In this document: one piece after another, positions 57,788 through 64,000 of the stretch
How the letters are laid out: the number at the start of each line of letters is the position of its first letter
Position numbering within the stretch: the first letter of the stretch is position 1
Assembly (NCBI GenBank): GCA_902712845.1
Contig: LR743504.1
Span: 842,001-906,000 of the forward strand
Length of the DNA: 64,000 nt
DNA from: Methylobacterium bullatum
GTDB taxonomy: Bacteria; Pseudomonadota; Alphaproteobacteria; Rhizobiales; Beijerinckiaceae
Direction of reading: 5' to 3'
Notes under the pieces: generated by a model
Told to the model about the DNA's origin: nothing
Database searches by the model: none
Seen by the model: the letters and a program-made list of their open reading frames with translations, nothing else
Program-made: the position numbers and the translations under genes

Positions 57788-60700
57788 TCAGGCGTCGACG
57801 GTCTCCTCCTCGTCGCGGGCAGGAACGACTTCGTCGTCCGGCAGGGCGAGGCGCGGATCCGGCCCGAGGAGCGTCTCCACCAGGGCATCGATGCGGGCCG
57901 ACACGCCCTCCTCCCGCAAGGCGTCCCGCACCCGAGCCCGCGCCTTCTGGAAGGAGGCCCCCACGGGCAGCGCGACGGCGGCCGCGACCTCCTCCGCCAC
58001 CGCGCCTTCCGCCGCCAGCCCGGCATGGACCGCCTCGCGCGGGTCGAAGCGGGGGATCGGAAGCGTGAACATCAGCTTGTCGAAGTCCCGCGCGCCCTGC
58101 TCACCCCGGCTCTGCAAATGGGCGATGCGGATGCGAACCGCCTCGCTGTTGAGGATGGCGACGAGAAAGCGGGCTTCGTCCTCGGAAGGAACGTCCGCCC
58201 AGTAGAGTTTGTGGTCGATGATTCCCCGGCGATCCCTGATGATACAGGCCGCGGGCCATAATCCGGCTTTGGCGAAGACCACGCGAATGGGCGGCACCGG
58301 AAACTGCGCGGACAATCCGCGTTGGAAATTCCATCGCTGCTTGAGTGTCATGCGTCCGGCGCTGTGTTGCGCCCAGCTTGCCTCGGCCTGTCGCATCCAG
58401 GCTCCGAGACGGTTCACACCACGATCGCTCGCCTGTTTCGCGTCGAGAACATTCCCATCGGACGCCACGGGCACGATGCCCTCGAATGCGTTCAGAACAC
58501 GAAACGACGCGATGGATTCGCCGAGATAGACCGGCCGGACGTAACCGCTTTCGACGGCCCCCTGTTGGGAGGGCAGGTCTCGCCAGGGGATTTTCTCCTG
58601 CGGGGACCGCCTGCTTCGCAAGAGAGGTGCTGCGGCGTTGCCGCCGAGACGGCCCGACTGAACGCGATCCACCAGACACAGCATGCGCGGAACGAGGGTC
58701 GCCCCTTGATGGAAGAGCGGGCGATAGGGCGACCCGGCCTCGAACGTCGCGGGCACCGGCGCATCGGCCTGGTCCTGCCGCAGGCAGCGATCCGCCACCT
58801 CCTCGGGCACGTCCTTGAAGGGCAGGCGCCCGGCGAAAGCCGTGACCCTCATGGGCGTCGGCCGCGCCTCGCCCCCCGTGACGTCGGCGAACAGGACGCA
58901 GGTGGGCACCCTGAACAGGGGCGAGACGGCCTGATTGTCGAGAACCCAGGCGTCCGAGAACGCAACCCGAACCTCGGTCCAGTCCCCGGTGCGGAAGGCT
59001 CGGAACTGGCCCCGGCTCAGGGCGGCGAGCGGCAGCACCATGGCGACCCGCCCGCCCGGCCGGTCGCCTTCCGGCGGCCGGACATAGAGCTCCGCGGCGC
59101 GTGCGAAGAACAGGCCGGACAGGTCGGTCTGCGTCACCAGCCGCGCCTCGTCGGGGCCGACCCAGATGCCGAGCCGGCGCGCGGTATCCCGGAACAGGGC
59201 CTGCAGGGCAGGCGCCATGTAGCGGTAGGACAGCCAGGGTGGATTTCCGATGACGACATCGACCCTGGCGCCGTCCGAGAGCGCGACCGGACGGCTGAGG
59301 TTGCGGGCGAAGAAGCCCCAGACATGGTCGCGGCCGGCCCGGCGCAGGCGGTCGTAGATCGTGAAGGTGGTGACGAGTGTCGCGTGCTGCTCCGCCGCGA
59401 CGCCGAGCCCCGTGAGCCCGCGCGCGAAGGCGTCCGCCGTGCGGCCGGCCTCGCTGGCATCGTGCATGGCGGTGACGACGCGGTCGAACAGGGGCGGATC
59501 GGCGCAGAGCCCGAGGGGAAAACGCAGGGTCGGCGCGCCTTTGCGGCCCTCGCGGGGGTCGCGTGGCACCTCGACCACGAGGTCGCTCTCGAACGCGTCG
59601 CGCTTCACGTTCCATTGCAGCGCATCGCCGAGATAGACCGGCAGGGAGATGTCGCCGCCTCGCCCCGGCAGGGCATCGCCCAGGGCCAACAAGTAGGTGA
59701 CGCGGGCGAAGATGACGGCCACCGGATGGACGTCGAGCCCCGTGACGGAAGCGCAGCAGCGCGACGCGATCTCGGCGAGCGGCACGCCCGCCGCGATCAG
59801 GGCCTCGCGCTTGAGGCGCACGGCGTGGAACAGGAAGCTGCCCGAGCCGCAGGCGGGATCGAGGCAGGTCTGCTCGGCCGGCCGGTCGAGGGCACGCCGC
59901 ACCACTTTACGGGCGAGCCAGTCGGGGGTGTAGTACTCGCCGAGATCGTGCCGCTGCGCCGGATCGATGAGGGATTCGTAGAGCACCTTCAGAAGGTCGA
60001 CATCGACGCTGCCGAGGTCGAACCGGGCGGCATGTGCGGCGAGGCTCGCGACGATGGCCTCCCCGCCCGGCGCCTGGATCACCCAGCCGAAGAAATCCGT
60101 CTCCACCGCGCCGTGGACCCCCGCCTCGTGAAAGGCGCGCCCCGAGAGCAGATCCTCGGGCGAGCGGCCGGTGGCGCCCATGGTTCCGGCGGCGATCGCC
60201 TTGGCGAGGATGACGAGGTAGGTGTGCTGGAGCCAGAGTGTGTCGTCGTCGATGGCCTTGCCGTAGACGAAGCCGAGATGGCGCGACCAGAGCTGCCGCT
60301 TCAGGACCGCCTCGGGGTCCGCCGCCAGCGCCTCCCAGGCCTTGGCGAGGAGGCCGAGGGTCCGCGCGAAAGCGGCGCTCTGGCGGCCGAGTTCGTTGGT
60401 GATCCCGGCCGCATCTGCCGGCAGCCAGTCGAGGACCGCGATGACCCCTTCGAGCCAGGCGGTGAGGCCACGGGCATCCGCCGGCTTCACCTCGTACTCG
60501 GTGAGTCGCACCAGGGCGCCGTCCCGCATCTCGTAGGCGGTGAAGCTGGCGCCGTCGGTGGCGAGGCCCACGTAACGCTGGCCGGTGGCCCCCTCGCGTT
60601 CGGGCAGGTAGCGGGTGAGCTGGGCCTCGGCGTCCCTGGCCTCCCGGCGCAGGTCCGACTTGATCTCGATGATCGTCCGGCCGAGCAGGGCATCGAGACG

Positions 60701-60862
60701 ACCCCTAACCTCAGGTATCTTTCTCTCGAAGAAGATCTGCTCGCTCTTGGCGCCCAACGCCTCGGTCAGAAGGCGGTAGAGCAGAGCCCTGACCTTCTCA
60801 TGTCCTGGGCGGATCGAGAGTTCCGCGACGATCGCGCTCAGGGAATCACCGTCGATCGACAT
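57788..60862 (-). CDS. Fused type IIG restriction-modification enzyme (Eco57I-like)
   Basis: This 1024-residue protein carries nuclease and N6-adenine methylase in one chain. The nuclease N-terminus shows a PD-(D/E)xK-like set with D57 and E66-x-K68 (RLDALL ... IIEIKSDL). The methylase has motif I DPACGSGSFLF (from D335) and motif IV NPPWLSY (N540), then a C-terminal target-recognition region of ~350 residues with repeated aromatic/charged segments. GAGGAGG precedes the ATG. No specificity subunit, separate nuclease or other defence gene is adjacent. Type IIG enzymes of this class restrict foreign DNA and mark one strand of the site. The BREX PglX and DISARM DrmMI methylases are alternatives, but no partner genes support them. 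The GC matches the host. Confidence 0.85.
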   Translation of the reverse strand: MSIDGDSLSAIVAELSIRPGHEKVRALLYRLLTEALGAKSEQIFFERKIPEVRGRLDALLGRTIIEIKSDLRREARDAEAQLTRYLPEREGATGQRYVGLATDGASFTAYEMRDGALVRLTEYEVKPADARGLTAWLEGVIAVLDWLPADAAGITNELGRQSAAFARTLGLLAKAWEALAADPEAVLKRQLWSRHLGFVYGKAIDDDTLWLQHTYLVILAKAIAAGTMGATGRSPEDLLSGRAFHEAGVHGAVETDFFGWVIQAPGGEAIVASLAAHAARFDLGSVDVDLLKVLYESLIDPAQRHDLGEYYTPDWLARKVVRRALDRPAEQTCLDPACGSGSFLFHAVRLKREALIAAGVPLAEIASRCCASVTGLDVHPVAVIFARVTYLLALGDALPGRGGDISLPVYLGDALQWNVKRDAFESDLVVEVPRDPREGRKGAPTLRFPLGLCADPPLFDRVVTAMHDASEAGRTADAFARGLTGLGVAAEQHATLVTTFTIYDRLRRAGRDHVWGFFARNLSRPVALSDGARVDVVIGNPPWLSYRYMAPALQALFRDTARRLGIWVGPDEARLVTQTDLSGLFFARAAELYVRPPEGDRPGGRVAMVLPLAALSRGQFRAFRTGDWTEVRVAFSDAWVLDNQAVSPLFRVPTCVLFADVTGGEARPTPMRVTAFAGRLPFKDVPEEVADRCLRQDQADAPVPATFEAGSPYRPLFHQGATLVPRMLCLVDRVQSGRLGGNAAAPLLRSRRSPQEKIPWRDLPSQQGAVESGYVRPVYLGESIASFRVLNAFEGIVPVASDGNVLDAKQASDRGVNRLGAWMRQAEASWAQHSAGRMTLKQRWNFQRGLSAQFPVPPIRVVFAKAGLWPAACIIRDRRGIIDHKLYWADVPSEDEARFLVAILNSEAVRIRIAHLQSRGEQGARDFDKLMFTLPIPRFDPREAVHAGLAAEGAVAEEVAAAVALPVGASFQKARARVRDALREEGVSARIDALVETLLGPDPRLALPDDEVVPARDEEETVDA

Positions 60863-61295
60863 CCACGCCTCCTCAGGAGAGAGAAGCGGGTTAGTATACC
60901 TCAGGTTGTCCATCAAGGGTCGAGAGCATGATGCTTGTGGGGGGCGCCCTTGCCGAGGGGCGAAGGGCAAAGGGCGAAGGAACTGGGGCCGAAGCGCACG
61001 AGCGCGGAGAAGCAATCGAGAATGGCGAGGTGCGCCTTGGGGAAGGCCGTCGCGGGTACACTCCAAACTCCGCACGGACCGGAACCGCCATGAACTCCCG
61101 GCACCGGGGACGGTCGCACCTGATCTTTGATGAGAATTTGCGCAGGATTGATACCAAATTGCGCGGTCGCGCGTGATGAACCGAAGGCTTGATCAAGGAA
61201 TGCGAAGCTACGTTCCAGCCGCAAAGAGGCTGCCGACCGGGCCCGGTTTCCAGGCGCCCGGACCGACAGGCTCGCAAGGCTCGCGTGAGGGTTTC
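60863..61295. promoter_or_regulatory. Divergent leader between type IIG gene and GAF chemoreceptor
   Basis: This 433-bp gap between divergent genes holds no convincing coding frame. It contains a short GGGCGAA/GGGCAAA repeat (60957-60980) and A/T-leaning stretches near 61130-61165 that could hold promoter elements. A regulatory site for the restriction enzyme would be expected here, but none was identified; no C-protein box was seen. Confidence 0.35.
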
Positions 61296-62744
61296 ATGGT
61301 CAGGTCGATCGTCGACGGATGGCTCGGCAGGACCGGTCTGCGGCGGGACGAGACCCCACGTGCGGACGGGATGCTGTCACACGACCTCGGCGCGGTGCTC
61401 GCTTTCCTGAACGCGATTTCGCGTGCCTGCAGCACCGCGCCGACGCCGGAGACCGCCGTCGTCGATTGCCTCGCCATCGTCGGCCGCTTCACCGAATGGC
61501 CGATCGCCCATGCCTACCGACGCATGGATCAGGACGGCGTGGACGTGGGTGGAATGGTGTCGATGAGGGCGTGGTACCTCGCCCCGTCCGACGAGCCGGG
61601 GCGGACGGACGCCTTCGTCGCCAGTTCGGAGCGGGCGGTCTTCGCCCCCGGCCAAGGGCTGGTGGGGCGCGTCTGCGCGGAGGGACGCGCGATCTCCTGC
61701 GAGGACGTGACGGTTGTGCCCGGCTTCCTCCGCGCGACGGCGGCGCGGGAAAACGGCGTACGCGGCTGCTTCATGTTCCCGGTCCGCATCGGTGACCGGG
61801 TGGAGATCGTGCTGGAATTCTTCTCCCGCGAGCAGGCGGAGTTGAGCGAAGCCCTGCTCGAACTGATGGCCTACGTGGCCGACCGCCTCGCCATCACGGT
61901 CACCGACCATGCCCAGCGCGAGCGCGTCCGCTCGCTTATGGCGGCCCTCGACGGGATCGCCTCAGGGCTCGCGGACACGACCATGCAGGTGGAGGCGGGC
62001 GCCCGCACGGTCCTGACCGTAGCAGAGTCCGTGGACGAGAGCCGCGCCCAGGTGGACCGGGCGAACCTCGCCGCCTCCCGCGACATCGACGGCGTGTCGG
62101 ATGCCGCGCAGGGCCTCGTCGCGCTCTCGCGCGAGGCGAGCGCCCATGCCGGACAGGTCGAGATCATCGCAGACCGGACGAGCGGCATCCTGGGCCAGGC
62201 GGTGGACGTCTTCTCCGAACTCCAGGACCGCATCGCCGGCATCGGGCAGATCAGCGACCTCATCGGCACCATTGCCGCCCAGACCAACCTCCTGGCCCTC
62301 AACGCCACGATCGAGGCGGCCCGCGCGGGCACCGCCGGACGTGGCTTCTCGGTGGTGGCCGCGGAGGTGAAGGACCTCTCGAACCGCGTCAGCACCGCGA
62401 CTGCCGAGATCTCGGAGCAGATCGCTCGCCTCAGGGAGGTCGCTGCTCAATCGACCGCCTCCCTCGCCTCGGTGCGGGACGAGGTGACATCCGTCCGCGT
62501 CAGCGCGGCCGACATTTCCCGCGTCAGCGCCTCCCACCAAGAGGCTGCGGGCGGCATCGCCGAAGGCGTGTCGCGGGTGCGCGGCACGATCTTCGAGGCG
62601 GCCCGCCACCTCGACGCCCTGCGCGCCACGACCGAGGAAGCGCTGGCCTCGTCACAGGCCCTCGGGGCGACCTCCGGCCACCTGCGCGACCAGGGTCGCG
62701 ACCTCGGCGAAGCGGCGCGGCAACTGGCCGTCTCGGCCCGTTGA
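61296..62744 (+). CDS. Soluble chemoreceptor with GAF domain
   Basis: This 482-residue protein lacks a membrane helix. It has an N-terminal GAF domain ([18 protein letters not shown] ... [23 protein letters not shown]) and an MCP signalling domain with hairpin tip [24 protein letters not shown] and [16 protein letters not shown], the most conserved chemoreceptor stretch. Methylation helices are shortened, and there is no C-terminal CheR-binding pentapeptide. Start 61296 is preceded by GAGG; an earlier ATG would add 41 residues without homologues. It may sense a cytoplasmic redox or ligand cue. No che genes lie nearby. Confidence 0.87.
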   Translation: MVRSIVDGWLGRTGLRRDETPRADGMLSHDLGAVLAFLNAISRACSTAPTPETAVVDCLAIVGRFTEWPIAHAYRRMDQDGVDVGGMVSMRAWYLAPSDEPGRTDAFVASSERAVFAPGQGLVGRVCAEGRAISCEDVTVVPGFLRATAARENGVRGCFMFPVRIGDRVEIVLEFFSREQAELSEALLELMAYVADRLAITVTDHAQRERVRSLMAALDGIASGLADTTMQVEAGARTVLTVAESVDESRAQVDRANLAASRDIDGVSDAAQGLVALSREASAHAGQVEIIADRTSGILGQAVDVFSELQDRIAGIGQISDLIGTIAAQTNLLALNATIEAARAGTAGRGFSVVAAEVKDLSNRVSTATAEISEQIARLREVAAQSTASLASVRDEVTSVRVSAADISRVSASHQEAAGGIAEGVSRVRGTIFEAARHLDALRATTEEALASSQALGATSGHLRDQGRDLGEAARQLAVSAR

Positions 62745-62809
62745 AGGCCCGTCCCGGGATTGCGGTCGCCAACGGCTCCGGCATCGGCCAGGGGCGGTGA
62801 TGCGCGCCG

Positions 62810-64000
62810 TCAGGCGCCCGCCAGACGAAAGCTCGCCTGCCGCCGGTCCACCACGCCGCGACGGCGCTCGACGAACCGGGTCTGGTTGCGGCCGTTGGCC
62901 TTTGCCTCGTAGAGCGCGGCGTCCGCGAGACTGAACAGGTCCGACGGCGTGAGGGGGTCGGCCCCCGGCGCGCCCATGGTCGCGACGCCGATGCTCACGG
63001 TCACCGATCCGGCTTCGATCCCGGCCGCCTCCACCGCGAGGAGCGCCACCCTGGCATGGACCCGTTCGGCGATGCGTAGGGCTTCGTCCTCGTCGCCATC
63101 CTGCAGCAGGATCGCGAATTCCTCGCCGCCCACCCGGCAGACGAGATCGACGGGACGGTGAATGCTCTCCAACAGGCAGCGGGCGAGGCCGCGCAGCACC
63201 TCGTCGCCCACCGCATGCCCATAGCGGTCGTTGAAGCGCTTGAAGTGATCGGCATCGATGACCAGCAGCGCGAAGGGGCGGGCCGCATGGCCGGCATCGC
63301 CCCGCAGGGCGGTCAGGGCCTCCTCGAACCGGCGGCGGTTCGGCAGGCCGGTCAACGCATCGGTGAGCGACTGTCGGACGAGTTCGACCTGCATCGCGCC
63401 GCGCCGCTCCAACTCCCGTCCGAACAGCAGAGAAAGGCAAATGGTCAGGCCACAGAGCACGACCACGATGGCCGTGATGACGATGGCCTTCGCGCGCCAT
63501 TCGGCTTCGATTTCCTCAACGGCGAGGGCGACGTTGAGGATCAACGGCAAGGTCCCGACCTGCGTGAAGGCATAGTGCCGGTCCACCCCGTCAAGGCTGG
63601 AGGTTCCGACGAAGCTGCCGCTGCCCTCGCGGGCGAACCGCTCGAAATTGGCGGTTCCGGCGAGGCTCGTCCCGAAATCGGAGTCCCGGTTCGGGTAGCG
63701 CATGACGCGCGTACCATCGTGCAGGTACAGGTTGATCGCACCGTCGCGCCCAAGGCCCAGGCGGTCGAACAACCGCGTGAAGTACGACAGCTTCAGGGTT
63801 CCCAGGACCACCCCGCCGAACGACCCGTCCGGCTTGTCGACGCGACGGCTCAGCACCATGACGCGTGCGCCCGTCAGACGCGACATCAGCGGCTGGCTGA
63901 TCAGCAGGCCCCGACCGCCCTCTGCCTTGTGGGTCTTGAAGTAGTCGCGGTCGACATTGTTGGTGTGGCGCGCCGGGATGGCGTGGGCGTCGAGAATGCT
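62810..64000 (-). CDS. Membrane diguanylate cyclase with Cache-type sensor, N-terminus beyond window
   Basis: The visible 397 residues include a Cache-like periplasmic part (DYFKTHKAEGGRGLLISQPL, YLHDGTRVMRYPNRDSDFG), a membrane helix (AIVITAIVVVLCGLTICLSLLFG) and a C-terminal GGDEF domain with RVGGEEFAIL (active GGEEF), SLTDALTGLPNRRRF and DADHFKRFNDRYGH. A C-terminal tail of ~20 residues is basic. The start lies outside the right edge. It would make c-di-GMP in response to an outside signal. Confidence 0.9.
   Translation of the reverse strand, partial: SILDAHAIPARHTNNVDRDYFKTHKAEGGRGLLISQPLMSRLTGARVMVLSRRVDKPDGSFGGVVLGTLKLSYFTRLFDRLGLGRDGAINLYLHDGTRVMRYPNRDSDFGTSLAGTANFERFAREGSGSFVGTSSLDGVDRHYAFTQVGTLPLILNVALAVEEIEAEWRAKAIVITAIVVVLCGLTICLSLLFGRELERRGAMQVELVRQSLTDALTGLPNRRRFEEALTALRGDAGHAARPFALLVIDADHFKRFNDRYGHAVGDEVLRGLARCLLESIHRPVDLVCRVGGEEFAILLQDGDEDEALRIAERVHARVALLAVEAAGIEAGSVTVSIGVATMGAPGADPLTPSDLFSLADAALYEAKANGRNQTRFVERRRGVVDRRQASFRLAGA

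Noticed and set aside
60957..60980. GGGCGAA/GGGCAAA tandem as a CRISPR-like or integrase repeat
   Set aside because: Only three imperfect 7-8 bp units without spacers; too short for an array or attachment site.

Overview
The window is a GC-rich chromosomal segment of an alphaproteobacterium. The gene content and order point to a Methylobacterium/Methylorubrum-like methylotroph or a close relative in the Hyphomicrobiales. The reasons are the linkage rplU-rpmA-obgE-proB-proA-nadD-rsfS-rlmH-envC-ctpA, an amide/urea transport and amidase cluster (urtABCDE with fmdA, fmdB and amiE), a methylmalonyl-CoA mutase small subunit, an ornithine-lipid acyltransferase, and many c-di-GMP and HWE-kinase signalling proteins. 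This placement is inference; no rRNA or marker tree is available here.

Layout. 1-4.2 kb: an SDR dehydrogenase paired with an alpha/beta hydrolase (cut by the window edge), a small protein, a site-2-type membrane protease, another hydrolase and a small HNH-type protein. 4.3-8.6 kb: a TonB-dependent siderophore-type receptor behind an AT-rich leader, a lipocalin-like protein and a membrane acyltransferase. 8.8-22.6 kb: the amide locus. A 1144-residue protein joins an NCS1-type permease, a cysteine cluster, a histidine kinase and a receiver, and is translationally coupled to a LuxR-type response regulator. Divergent from it run urtABCDE, a MetX-like hydrolase, formamidase fmdA, zinc-ribbon fmdB and aliphatic amidase amiE. 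The likely logic is sensing of an amide or nitrogen compound, uptake by the ABC transporter, then hydrolysis to ammonia and a carboxylate.

22.9-33.5 kb: an HWE-type kinase, an aldose-epimerase-like protein coupled to a TenA-like protein, a class II glutamine amidotransferase, a large ABC-exporter-like protein whose ATPase motifs are destroyed, a RidA protein, an L,D-transpeptidase, and a polysaccharide-deacetylase-like gene broken by a frameshift. 33.7-44.4 kb: the conserved cell-wall/ribosome/proline block. A lower-GC gene for an RpfF-type (diffusible signal factor) synthase sits between obgE and proB, apparently replacing most of an older gene whose last 40 codons still overlap the proB start.

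44.8-64 kb: a HerA/YjgR-type ATPase, OlsB-like acyltransferase, a GGDEF-EAL protein, a 0.9-kb intergenic gap whose right part is strikingly AT-rich, queG with flanking genes, uppP with a strong terminator, mutA, two small exported proteins, a solitary fused type IIG restriction-modification enzyme, a soluble GAF chemoreceptor and a membrane diguanylate cyclase cut by the right edge.

No tRNA, rRNA, CRISPR array or intact insertion sequence was recognised. Several palindromic repeats of related CCCTCTCC-type sequence lie between genes, two of them inside the amide operon.
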